A stretch of DNA of 64,000 bases from Hemerocallis citrina (taxonomy: Eukaryota > Streptophyta > Magnoliopsida > Asparagales > Asphodelaceae). Below are positions 47,493 to 59,537 of this stretch, piece by piece. The translations under genes and the position numbers were made by a program. The DNA is taken from contig CM030365.1 of the NCBI GenBank assembly GCA_017893485.1, positions 47,052,458-47,116,457 of the forward strand. The letters run 5' to 3'. The notes under the pieces are model-generated. The model searched no databases. It saw nothing but the letters and a program-made list of their open reading frames with translations, and had not been told where the DNA came from. Each line of letters starts with the position of its first letter. Position 1 is the first letter of the stretch.

Positions 47493-49714
47493 TAAAGGGA
47501 TAAAATAACCAAATGTCTAGTTCAGGACAGCAAGACTATACTGCAGTAAAATAGTGATTTCCGGTGTTATAAACATGCAAATATGAATCCGTCGAAAGTT
47601 CTAGAAAATAGAATCCCAACCGAATCCAGCAAATATAATAAGTCATATAGTATTTCAAAAAACATAACTCAAAACTGATTTGAATCCAGAAAATATGTTC
47701 AGCCAGAAATTAGTAAATCGAATTCAAAGTCAGGAAAATAGCATCAAAACACCTCAAATAAATCAAGGAAAAATTTGGGGTATTCCCCTATATGTCTAGT
47801 ATCAGAATATAAAGTTTCATAATTTTCCAGTCAGATTAGTTTAGCCAACAGAATTAAGAAAACATCAAGAAACGATAGTTTGGCAAATCTGGAACTCCCA
47901 ACACTGCTATACGAAACTATAGTATCTCGCAAACCGTGAAACGAAATCCAAATCCGTCAAAGGGAGATGAAAATAGACAAAATAAGATAACTTTCTTATT
48001 TCACAAATATTTTTCATACAGGAAAAGGAATTAAGGTGAAAATACAAATCTTTACAGAACAGCGAGCAAAATTCAGCCAGTATAGTTTTTTATAAACAAG
48101 CATGAAACGATATGTAAAACTCATCAATAAAATCCACCAAAATTATGGGTAATCCCTAAATAGATATAGAAATACTGACCAAAATTTCAGATCAAAATAA
48201 TATGTTTAGTACTAGTATTAAAATAGTTTAGTCACCGAAATCACCATGAAACGAAATCTGGAAAAATAATACACCTCTGTAGTAAAACAATCATATCTCA
48301 CACATACGAAAACAAAATCGATCAAGATCAGAAATTTTGGAAAGAAGACAGATTTCTCTAAAAATCATGTTTAATACTGAAGTTAAGATACTGACCTTAT
48401 TATGGTCTAAATACCTATCAAAGCTGATCATCGACGAAATACAGATTTTCCTTCAATAACAAAACCAACATAAATCATACTAAACTTGTTCCAATCACAA
48501 TCAAATATGGTATAGACTCTAACAAGTGTCCAAACATTATGAAATAGGGTATATAGCATGTTCACAACAAGTATATTACATGGATCCAAACAACCACACA
48601 ATTCTCACAAATAACTCACATATATGATCATATCAAGAACGGTCAAAATCTAAGTTGTTTCATGTCAAATTTGTGTCGTGAGGAAACTATGGTCAATAGC
48701 ACTATAGAGACAATACTCATCAAAATACATCACATACGAGTTGTCTTTAGAACCCAACTACACTGCAAGCAGAATTTATGACTTGTATCATACAAAGGAA
48801 TTGAGTACAAGCTACTTGCCTTAACCGAAGATGAAATGAACACCAAGAATAATAGGAATGGATTCCTAGGCAACGAACAAAAACCCACGAATGAAAATCA
48901 CGAACCAAAGCAACCCACGTGCAAACTATGTGCACGTGCAAATCTCCAAGAACCAAGAGAGAGAGAGAGAGCATCGGGGTAGCGGCAGCTGGCCCCTGCT
49001 GGCTGTTGCTGCTTCTGCGGTTGCTACTGCTGATCGGCACCGGAGGACGGAGGGAGAGAGATATGGGGAGATAGAGATGGTGCTTGCGTATGGTGTTGGT
49101 CGGCTAAGGGAGTGATCGGGATCGGGATAGGGCAGCGGATGGGGGTGTGCTGGTCGGTGGGGAGAGCAGGTGTTGACGGTGCAAGAGGGGAAGGGAGGCT
49201 AGGGGGTACGGTAAGTAGGGTTAGGGTTTAGTAGGGAGGGAGAGAGCTTATATATGTAGGGTTTAGTTATGAGTGTGGGTATGTGGGTTAATTGGTTTTA
49301 TGGGTCCAATAGGAGTAGTAGTAGGATTAGTCTAATTAGGATTTGATTAGGATAAATTATATAGGTTTCAAATAGGATTGTAGGTTAATTTAGCTTTGGT
49401 AATCAATTAGGGATCAAAAGCAATAGGATTAGCAATAGGGTAAACAACCAAATCCCCACGAGCACTCAAGAATAAAATAGAGAGAACAAGAACCAATTGA
49501 CGGGCAAAAAAGAATAACAATAACGATCAAGAACAAATCAAGAGATAGAAAAATCAGTCACAAGAAGATCAAAAATGCGTGAACTGAATATATTGAAAAC
49601 AACTCCAATATACGGTCCAAAAGAAATACAAGAGGAAAACAAACAGAGGGAAAAAATACACCAAAATGAAAAATACACTCCAAAAATACACAAAATGGAA
49701 AAACATGGGTTACA

Positions 49715-49735
49715 ATTCTACCCACCTAACAAGAA
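49715..49735 (-). other. Element C polypurine tract
   Basis: The minus strand reads TTGTTAGGTGGGTAGAAT directly before the 3' LTR, following GAGGACGAAATT. Confidence 0.65.
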
Positions 49736-50803
49736 GAATTTCGTCCTCAAAATTCCAACAAGAAGATACATAGGACAACCCTAAAACAACCACAAAGAAC
49801 AAAACAGAAACTACTCAAACAAATGAGGAAACTTCTGCTGAATCTCCTCCTCCAGCTCCCAAGTTGACTCACCGGGCGGGTGAGGATTCCAAGCAACATG
49901 AACCAACTTGATGACCTTGTTCTTAAGCACTTTCTACCGCCGATCCATAATAGCAATTGGCAGAATCTCACAAGTCAAATCCGGCCGAACGGTCAACTCA
50001 GAGTAGTCGATTACATGGCTGTCATCTTGGATATATTTTCTGAGTTGTGAGACATGGAAAACATTGTGCACTCCTGATAAAGCTGGCTGCAAATGCGAGA
50101 CGATAGGCCACCGTGCATAGTCGCTCCAAAATCTCAAACGGTCTAATAAACCTAGAGCTAAGCTTGCCCCCACCACTGAACCGACTGACACCCCGCCACG
50201 GCAATACCTTTAGGAAAATATGGTCACCAACACCGAAATCCAACGCCCTCCGATGGACATCGGCCTCTGCTTATCCTGAGCTGCCTGCAAATGCTTCCGA
50301 TCTGAACCACAGTATCAACTGTCATGGTGATCAACTCCGGACCCAACAACTTTCTCTCACCAATGTCATCCCAGCACATTGGAATTCTGCACTTCCGCCC
50401 ATAGAATGCCTCGAACGAAGCAGCTTTAATACTAGCTTGAAAGCTGTTATTGTACGAGAACTCTATGAGATGCAAATGGTCCTCCCATGGTCCACCAAAT
50501 TGAAGCATACAGGACCTTAACATGTCCTTAAGAATCTGAATAGTCTGCTTTGACTGTCCATTAGTCTGGGAATGAAAAGCTGTACTATGCTTTATTTTGC
50601 TCCCCAAACTGGCCTGAAGACTCTCCCAGAACTGAGATCTGAATTTCGCATCCCTGTCGGATACAATACTGTCTGGAACCCCATGAAGTCTAACAATCTC
50701 TTGCATATACCTCTCAGCTAGGCTCTCAGTAGACTGCCCGACACGAAAAGGAATGAAGTGAGCACTCTTCATCAAACAGTTAACAATCACCCAAATGGCA
50801 TTA

Positions 50804-53800
50804 TTTAATACCTCGGATTTTAAAATACCAAAAATATTTGTTTTTATATTTTGTAGGGGGTGAGAATTATTTTTAAGAGATATCTTATTTTATTTATTTT
50901 TAATATTGATATTGGTATGGATATTTGTGGTAGATTGGTATTATTGATATATTGGGGCCATGAGTTGAGATTTTATGTGAATAAATTTTGTTCATTTTAT
51001 TTTATAATTTTGGGGGATTATTATAAGTTAATTTTAATGTATTTGGTATTGTTCGTATTATTATAGAAAAGAGTTGGGGTTTATTTGTAATATTTTGGAT
51101 TTGGAGGGCTTATATGTAAATATACCTTATTATAATAATTATTATTATTATATATTATATTTTTAATTCCCCCCCCCCCATTTCCTTCTTTCCTTCTTTC
51201 TTCTCCCTTCCCGTTCCTTTCTCCCGATCAAAACCGCAACCCATCCGGCCTCTCTCTCTCCCGCCTAAATCCACCCCGTTTCTCCATGATTTTTCAATTA
51301 ATTTGGGGGGATGACTAATTGAAGGGTCCTCTACACCGTGGTAGCAGCGATTTGGAGAAATAACTCTGGAAAGGTATACCCTATTTTATTTATTTGTATA
51401 AAATTAAGTGTGGTTAATTTCTATTGAGTAGGAATATTATGGTGGGGAGATTATAAGAGGTTTAATGATAAATTTTGGTAATTTTTATAGGCTTTAAGCT
51501 CAATTTAATTGAGTGAAATGGACTATAGGTGAAAAGTGTACGCCGGGTATTGGGTGAAATGCCCGAGCGAGATTTAGGTGAGAATTTGTTGGGTTCGGAG
51601 ATGTAATTGAGTTCTATTATTATTATTAACCCTAATTTGAGAGATTAGGAATAAGGGGATTAAAGAAATTAGAAAATAGGAAATTTTCCTATTAGAAAGC
51701 CTCCGATCAATATGTGAGTTCTTTGTATCGGGGTTCGAATTTGAAATCCGTTGATGTAGCTCACCTACTTATGTCATTTGTGACGTGTGGGTGGCGACGG
51801 ATTCGAATTTGGAGGTCCGTAGGTCCAGTTTTGAGTTTTAAGTTAATCGGTTCTATAATTTTCCAATTAGGTGGAAAAAAGTCGAACTTCGACTGGCTAC
51901 CGGGCGGACGTGGGACATCGTTTGCTCGATCCGTCAGGTGAGTATGTTGTATTTATAAATATTTTATATTGTGGCCGAATTTCGTGGCTTTTTGATATAT
52001 TTTGTAGAAGTTATGCCAAAAATTGATTTTCAATAAAAATACGAATTTTTAAGGGTCCGAAATGGGTTTTTGAGATATTTGGTGAAATTAACTATTTTAA
52101 GTATATAAAACTAATATTATGGGTTAATGTGATGTATTGAAGTATAAAAACTAAATATATCAAATTGTTTATGCATATTTTTATCCCGTGCATGTTTCGT
52201 GCATGTTTTTGGGTATATAGGCCGATATAGGTAATTTGGTATATGCGGAGCCCTTGTGTATGGGCTAGTATGCTATGGATGGATGTTATAAGATGTAATT
52301 AGATGAAATTAGTGATTTTGATCATGTTTTGGAAACCCGTGTATTTATAGTGCATGTTTTGGGCATGTTTTGAGGCATATAGGCCCTTATAGGTGATTTT
52401 ACTTACATGGAATATGGTGTATGAGCTAGTATGCTATAATTGGATATTATGAGATTTAATTAGAGGAAATAATTGATTTTGGCCCCTTTTCTTGGAAACC
52501 TGCATGTGTGGTGTATGTTTGTTTTATATATATATCATGATATTGACTCAGGATGTGATAATTGATGAAATTAGTAAGTGGGTATATGTTTACATTTTAA
52601 TTATGTTCGAAGTGAATTAATGGGTAATAATATGATATTATAATGTGATGAAGTATACATTTTGATACTTTTACGATATGGAATAACATAATGTAGTTCT
52701 TTTATTAATGTTATAATCTTGGTGTAGGCCTATATATGATACAATGAGGTAATGAATAATATGGTATTCTTAATGTGGGTTATTATGGAAAAATAAATAT
52801 TTTTGGCGCATTAATATTATGCAATAATATGATATGATGTTTTTATATGTTGAATGACTGGGTGTATGCATAATGTGGTATAATGATATGATGGTTAATA
52901 TTGTGGACACCGGATATGCACCAAATGGTAACATAAAAGATAAGATGGCACGTGCTAATAAAATGTGTTACTAATTCATGTGGTTAAAGTCAAAGACATG
53001 ACTCGTTGTAATTCAAAAGTGAAATGCTTGTGTTGATAAAGAAAGATGAAATGATTAATGCTAATAATAGATGGTTTTGTTGACCAGTACCTACAGCAAT
53101 CCTGGGGGTTTGGGCTAGACCTCCTAATACCCAAGGACGGGCTTGGGGTAAGTGGACCCAAACTATGTTTGGGGTAAGTGGATTTTATTGCCCAAGCTAT
53201 CTTCTTGAGGCCCAGTTTTCCCTTGATGACAGCTGTCGCGAGGAAGTACCCAGTTTATCTGGGGTTAGTGGTTTTTCCCTCTTGGCTTTGGCTGGGAGGA
53301 AGTACCCAGGTTACCTGGGGTCAGTGGTTTTTTTTCTCTCTTGGCTTCGGCTGGGAGGAAGTACCCAAGTTCTACTTGGGGTTAGTGGTTCCCTCGCTAG
53401 TTCGGCTAGGAGGAAGACGTAGCCTCGGACGAGTAAGACTCTGGGAGAGCATCGAGCTGCGTGTTTACTGGGCTGTCGGCTTTCAGTATGTTGGGATACT
53501 ATGGCTCACTGGTCGACAAACTAATAAAATAACTAAGTGTAAATAATAATGTAAGAGTAAAGAAAGTGGAAAGTGAGTTGTGAATATGAAAGAAAGTGGT
53601 TGTGAATGAAATGAATATGAAGGAATACGAGTGATGAGTTTGTGTATGAAAAAAGATGATAAATGCAGCATGTGGTTAATTTAAAATGAAAAAGTAAAAG
53701 TGGCGTGTGTTATTATAAACAGTATGAAGTAATTATATTATGTGAATGATTAAAGTAAAATATAGTATGTTATGAGTTGTTATACCTTGGAATTGTGTTG

Positions 53801-55698
53801 GGGAACTACCTGCCCGCTATTTTTGTGGAAATGGTGGGAACTACCTGCCTTGACATAATTTGCAGGGTGAGTTGGCATGATAGTGGTAATGATTAATGGA
53901 AATGAAGAATTAAGTAAAGTGAAGATGAAAAATAATTGAAGTGAATTAATAACTAAGCTATCGGCTTGAGATGTGATGTGATATTACCCAACTATGTGTT
54001 TGGGGTGCGGTGATTATTACCCAAGCTATCGGCTTTGGGGTGTGATATGTTGTGGCCCAAATTGTGTTTGGGGATATGGAGTATATTGTGATGAGAATGA
54101 AAGTGAGGCTAATGGCAATTTGCGTTATAAGTGAAAATGATAATAAGATATATTACTTATAAGAATGAGAAATTATTAAGATGAAAATGAGCTATAAAAC
54201 ATGCTTTTGATGCAATGAGAATAAGCTTTCTAATTAATGATATGTTAATGATGTGATGAAATACAAGTACCTTGCAAAGTGAAATGAGATATGATGTTTG
54301 TGTTATACGACATAACTGAATGCAATATTCTGAGAAGGAATGCATATGTTTATGATGCTATAAAAACAGAAAACGTGATGTTATTCAATAAAATAAATAC
54401 TTGTAATGAGATGTTATATTTGTGTCATAAGATATGAATGAATTTATATTATAAGAATAAATGCACATGTGTATGATGTGATACTTGATATAATACAATA
54501 AAATAAATACCTGTATTATGAGATTGGTTATGAAAATGGTTATTAAAGAAAGTTTGTTGTGATATGAGTTTGTGTACCTTGGAAGTGTGTCGGGGAACTA
54601 CTTGCCCGCTATTTCCGTGGGAATGGTGGGAACTACTTGCCTTGGCACAACTTCCAGGATGAATGTGTGTTGATGATATAATATAAGTAAATGAAGCGCA
54701 TGACTAAATAGAGTTGGAGAAATGATGTAATAACATCATGTAGTTATATTCATATAAATAGTGAAATGCTGATATGACGATAATTATGGAAAGATGAATA
54801 TTTGTAATATGCGAATGTAAGATAAGGATATATATACGAGGTTGATGTGAAGCATATAGTGAAATGTGTGAAGTTATGGATAATCATATAGTTGAATGTA
54901 GGTTGGAAAAGTATTTGATATAACATCGTATTGGTGATGTTGTTATGTTCAGAATTCAGGTTGCATCTTCTTATCTGAATGTTTGTAAGTTTAATTTATT
55001 ATCTTTATACTATTTAATGAATTATTAGATTAATAACTATACTCACACCAGAAATGGCTGACCCCTTAGTGTTTGGGGGGTTAGGGAGTCTCTGGACTAC
55101 CCTAGATCCCCTACTGTTACAGGTCCTTAGCAGTGCAGAGGTGAGGCGTAGATGCATAGGGTGGAGTTTTTATTTTAAAAATCTTTGTATAAAATTAGTT
55201 AGGTTAATAGTGAAAATTGTAGTTTAAATTGTAATTTGAATGTAAGAGTACCAGGATGACGATGATGAGTATAGTGTGGGGTAGTATGGTATGTTCTTGA
55301 CCTGTACCCATCTCGTTGTGGTGTAACGGGCCCTATGGTAGGTTTTACAAAGGTTTTTCTAAAATTTTTACCTCGTTTTCAAAGGAATTTATGTTTTTTA
55401 TTTAATATTTGATATTCTGTTATGAATTTGGCCCCCAGAACATGATATTTATATTGCCTGTGTTATTCTGCTCATTTTGGCCTGGGGAGCCCATGATTAA
55501 ATTGCCTGTGTTGTGAGCTACAGAATTTAGAGCAGAATTCCGTAAGCATTTTGTGTTTCGGGGCAGAAATTTCAGGGGAGACTGCCAAAATTTTATTTGA
55601 AATATACCTATCTTAGTTTATGTTTAAAGTGATATAGAAATTGAAAGAATTGAATTTAGAGGTTTAGTTTTGTCAAAAAAAAATTTTGGGGTGTTACA
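50804..55698 (+). mobile_element. Element F: 4.9-kb gypsy-type solo LTR
   Basis: It interrupts the integrase of element C and is flanked by CATTA at 50799-50803 and 55699-55703. It starts TTTAATACCTCGG (one change from the expected TGTAATACC) and ends GGGGTGTTACA. There is no coding region and no primer site. Notable contents are a TTATAATAATTATTATT run and a poly-C tract (about 51170-51179), the tandem block at 53238-53415 and a duplicated hairpin-like block (53808-53873 and 54588-54652). F' (30800 onward) is its diverged relative. Confidence 0.85.
53238..53415 (+). repeat. Three ~57-bp tandem units in element F
   Basis: Each unit contains AGGAAGTACCCA, then GGGGTTAGTGG and TTGGCTTTGGCTGGG. 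Further diverged units (GGGGTAAGTGG, GTGTTTGGGG) precede and follow, up to about 54070. Confidence 0.75.
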
Positions 55699-58005
55699 CA
55701 TTATGACCCTTAGGACTCCTCGGCAAAGCGGTCACAAAGTCTATAGTGATATGTTCCCACTTCCACTCTGGAATAGGAAGCAGTTGAAGAAGTCCAGCAG
55801 TTCTTTGATGCTCTGCCTTAACCTGCTAGCAGATCAAACACTGAGAAACAAACCGAGCCACATCCCTCTTCATACCATGCCACCAGAAATGAAGCTTCAA
55901 ATCCCGATACATCATAGTACCGCCAGTATGGATAGAATAGGATGACTGGTGGGCTTCCTCAAGCAACCTCTGATGAACTTCACCCTTCGGGATACATAAC
56001 CTGGACCCAAAACGAAGCGATCCATCAGCATGAATAACCATGTCCGTCCTGGACCCAGACTCAACCTCAGCTCGAAAACCCTGCAACTGCGCATCACTAG
56101 CCTGTGCCTCTTTAATCTGATCAACAAGAGATGACTGCCGCTATAGCGCCAAATAGCTCCGACCAGAACTCGGCAACAGAACACCCAATTCCAACCTCCT
56201 CATCTGCTAAATCAAATCCCTCTACTGAGTCAAGAACATAACTGCCGGTCTCCTGTTCAAAGATCTGGCACCAAGTTTATTTTATCAGGATGGTATTGCA
56301 AACTGATGTCATAAATTGCCATAAGTTCCAACCAACGCCTTTGCCTCATGTTTAGCTCCTTCTAGGTGAAGATGTACTTGAGACTTTTATGGTCAGTAAA
56401 GGTCTCCACACGGTCCTCAAGTAAATAATGTCTCCACAGCTAAAAAGCATAGATCACTGCCGCTAACTCCAAGTCATGAGTCAGATAGTTCTTCTCATGC
56501 GGCCTCAACTGTCTCGATGCATACACAACGACTTGGCCCTTCTGCATCAAAACTGCTCCGAAACCATTTCCAGAAACATCACAGTGAATTACAAATCTGC
56601 CTGAACCATCTGGAATAGTCAACATAGGCACTGACGTCAATCTGTTCTTTAACTCAACAAAAGCCACACCACACTCATCAGACCAACAGAACTTCTGATC
56701 CTTCCCAGTCAACCTAGTCAACGGTCCTGCTATCTTCGAAAAATCTTGGACGAATTTTCGATAATAGCCAGCCAAACCAAGAAACTCCTGACTTCAGAAA
56801 CTGACTTGGGAACAGGCCAATCCTTCACTGACTTGGCAGGATCCACAGAAATACCATCGCCTGAGATAATGTGCCCTAAGAATGAAACCATGTCGAGCCA
56901 AAACTCACACTTGTTGAGTTTCCCATTGAGCTGATTCTCTCTTAAAGTCTACAGAACCACTATATGATGTTCAGCATGATCTTCCCAATTCCGAGAATAC
57001 ACCAAAATATCATCAATGAAGACCACCACAAATCTATCCAAGAACTGAAAAAAGACCTGGTTCATAAGACTCATGAATACAGCAGGCACGTTCGTAACCC
57101 CGAACGGCATCACCAGATACTCATTGTGGCTATATCTGGTCTTGAAAGCAGTCTTCTGCACATCAGTCGCCTTCACCTTGACTTGATGATACCCAGAATG
57201 AAGATCCAACTTCGAGAAACTAGCAGCCCCACTCAACTGGTCAAACAAATCATCGATCCTGGGCAAGGGATACCGATTCTTCACAGTAACACTGTTCAGT
57301 TCCTGATAATCCACACACAGTCGACGACTACCATCCTTCGTGTTGACAAAAAGGACTGGAGCACCCCAAGGAGAAATACTGGGTCTGATGAAACCCAAAT
57401 CAAGCAACTTCTGAATCTGCACCTTAAGCTCAGTTAACTCAACCAGTGCCATCCTATAGGGATATTCGATATAGGCACCGTACCCGACTAAACTTCAATA
57501 CCAAACTCCACATCCCTATCAGGGGGTAAGCTAGGCAACACCTCTGGAAAAACATCCAGAAAATCCCAAACTACTAGAGGCGCAGCCTTACAGCCTGAAT
57601 GCAACTCCATCGCACAAACCCCAACTGCAGCTCGGCCAAGGGAAGACTCCCCGGCGTGGAACTCAAACTCTGCGCGATCTGGAATCCGGAACACAACTTT
57701 CTTAGCACGGCAATCAATAATGGCATGGGTTTCACCCAGCCAATCCATACCCAGAATAACGTCGACTCCTGAATTCCCAATTACAATCAGGTTGGCCTTG
57801 AAATCTGCGGTACCAATAATTACGGGACACTGCCTGTGCTCTCGGGAACAAATGACAACTCCAGCACCTGTCACAATGTTCTAAACCTCTGACATGTTGC
57901 TGCACTTCAACTGATGGCGAGCGACAAATCAAGAGGAGACAAAAGAATGGGTTGTCCCGAAATAAAAAAGAACATGAGCAGGGAAAAAGCAAACAAGGAT
58001 GACAC

Positions 58006-58168
58006 CTAAGACAGAATCAAAAGAGACAAAGAAAAGAATAGTGGAACAGGGGTGAGAGAAACAAAATGCAGAAAGATAAACAGAAGGAAATAAAACAAAA
58101 GGAAATGAAGAAACAAAAGAAAACCAACAAAACAATAAAAACAATAAAAACAATAAAACAAAAGATAT
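58006..58168 (-). other. Candidate gag/protease intron of element C
   Basis: 163 nt, T-rich. The acceptor is GTCTTAG|GTGTC. The donor reads GCAG|ATATCT, where element A has GCAG|GTATAT, so the first base of GT has mutated. Splicing would join GVVA in phase 1 to VILVCFFPAHVLF, matching element A. Confidence 0.6.
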
Positions 58169-59364
58169 CTGCAACCACACCCTCAGCTGACTCAGTATCA
58201 GCAGCAGTCAGGTTGAAAGCCTGACCTTTCCTTGGAGCAGCGATCCTCTACCGATAATCTGGCACTGCGGAGGAAGAGGTGGTCTAACTGGACCACGAGC
58301 TGGGGCAACTTGCTAAACGGGACCCCTGACTGGAAGAGCCATCTGCTGCTATCGCGGGCAATGCCACGCCATATGATCAGAAGCACCACAACCAAAATAG
58401 CGGCGATTGGCATGCCTGCATTCCTTGTGCTCATGCCCAGCAAGATGGTAAAAGTTGCAAAAGCTGGTCCGTTGTGGAACCGTAGAAGAGTAAGGAGCTG
58501 CCCTGACCAGATGGGCTGAGACAGGCCTCCGAATAGGCCCCCCAGAAGGACTAGCAACTGAGTGCGGATAGTCCGCTAAGAAGGAGCCAATCCACCACGA
58601 GCCTGCTCCTGAGCACGTGCTGCCTCAAGAGCTTCTATATAAGTGTGTAAGCGAAGGGAGACAAGCTACACCCTAACCTCGTGCTCAAGCCCCAAAGTAA
58701 ATATACGAGCCCTATCCTCTTCGTTCGCCACAAGAACGACTGCGAAGCGACTAGGTCTCGTAAATTCAGCTGCGTACTCGTCCACAGACCTGGAGCCCTG
58801 TTTGAAGAAAGTCTCATGTTACAACATTGCTTGGACAATTTGTAACAAAATTCCATTACTAGAAATAACGACCAACTTATTTCAGGGCCAAGAATTGCTG
58901 CTCCATCTCCACTCTAGTGCTGCTAGGAAAGAACTTCTCCAAGAAGCTCCTAGTGAAAGTGGCCCAAGTGATCGATCTTTCGAGCCCTTCGGACTCGGAC
59001 CTCCACCAGATATAAGCCAAGTCCACCAGTTGGATGGCTACCTCATCTACACGATCTGCATCTGCAACCCTAGCTGCCAAAAACAGTTGCTCTGTCCTAA
59101 TTAACCACTGTTCAGTCTCCAAAGGCATCTCAGTGCCTGAAATCCTGTCGGGATACAGTCTCATGAAGTCTGTGCTGTACCCAGACGGGGAGGAAGAATG
59201 GCCTGCATAGGCACAGCAGGCAGAGGAACACGAGCGGCTTCCAAAGCAGCCATCACCAGATCACTATGGTTCTGCTGCATATTGGTCAAGCGCTCAAGCA
59301 TAGCGGTGACAGCCTCAAGCTCAGGCTGATCACCCGGAACATGAGAAGAACATCTATGAGACAT
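58169..59364 (-). pseudogene. gag: Element C gag, broken
   Basis: The start at 59364 (MSHRCSSHVPGDQPE) follows a splice-acceptor-like tract. The capsid core is well kept: RLYPDRISGTEMP, IQLVDLAYIWWRSE, FLEKFFPSS, MEQQFLALK. One frameshift lies near 59162. At 58877-58879 a TAA stands where Gln is expected. A 79-nt GT-AG segment follows, and coding resumes with GSRSVDEYAAEFTRPSRFA. The zinc knuckle near 58370-58420 has lost its first Cys (YFGCGASDHMAWHC). The C-terminus leads to a second candidate intron before protease. The protein would package element RNA, but this copy is dead. Confidence 0.82.
58798..58876 (-). other. Candidate mid-gag intron of element C
   Basis: 79 nt, donor AAATAA|GTTGGT and acceptor CAAACAG|GGCTCC. 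It holds stops in the gag frame, and its removal restores the contiguous gag order FLALK-x-GSRSVDEYAAEF. It is in the same position and phase as 11905-11988 in element A. Confidence 0.72.
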
Positions 59365-59367
59365 AGT

Positions 59368-59510
59368 CTGCACAAAATCAAAAACAGTTAGCATCCAGAT
59401 GAATGTTGATAATAATTTATTTATTTATGCATGGTTGGTGAAATGTTGAGCCGATCCCAGTTCGAGCCAAGCTTGTCTAATATATTAGGCACCTAATACA
59501 TTAGCCAAAC
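59368..59510 (-). other. Candidate leader intron of element C
   Basis: 143 nt. The donor CCCAG|GTTTGG lies at the end of the primer-binding site. The acceptor has CTAAC, then a T-rich tract and GTGCAG, 3 nt before the gag ATG. It shares GGATGCTAAC with element A. Confidence 0.5.
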
Positions 59511-59526
59511 CTGGGCTCTGATACCA
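59511..59526 (-). other. Element C primer-binding site (tRNA-iMet)
   Basis: The minus strand reads TGGTATCAGAGCCCAG, one change from the plant initiator-Met complement, 11 nt inside the 5' LTR. Confidence 0.82.
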
Positions 59527-59537
59527 CTAAAAAACCT

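Larger units (their letters stand above)
45629..49714 (-). repeat. Element C 3' LTR (with Helitron)
   Basis: 4086 bp, TGTCACGCCCCGC to ATGGGTTACA. It aligns with 59538-63036 except for the Helitron at 46907-47492. A long region of degenerate CAAGTATCAAGCCTC-type repeats lies at 46150-46720. A TATA-like element on the minus strand is at 49248-49254, beside GA-rich sequence. Confidence 0.88.
49811..58168 (-). pseudogene. pol: Element C pol, broken and split by element F
   Basis: Order on the minus strand: protease start near 57930-57990, where the DSG active site has become YFG (catalytic Asp lost); protease C-terminus with DVILGMDWLG; RT at 57452-56949 with FIDDIL near 57010, ending at a stop; RNase H (56775-56440, then degraded); integrase finger (56184-55826); integrase core after the element F insertion (50790-50224: VSDRDAKF, then HSQTNGQSK where Glu of the DD35E triad is expected); integrase C-terminus; and a chromodomain ending at TAG 49811-49813. 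Several frameshifts lie between 50250 and 49920. The lost protease Asp and integrase Glu show it is dead. The start is separated from gag by a candidate intron (58006-58168). Confidence 0.85.
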
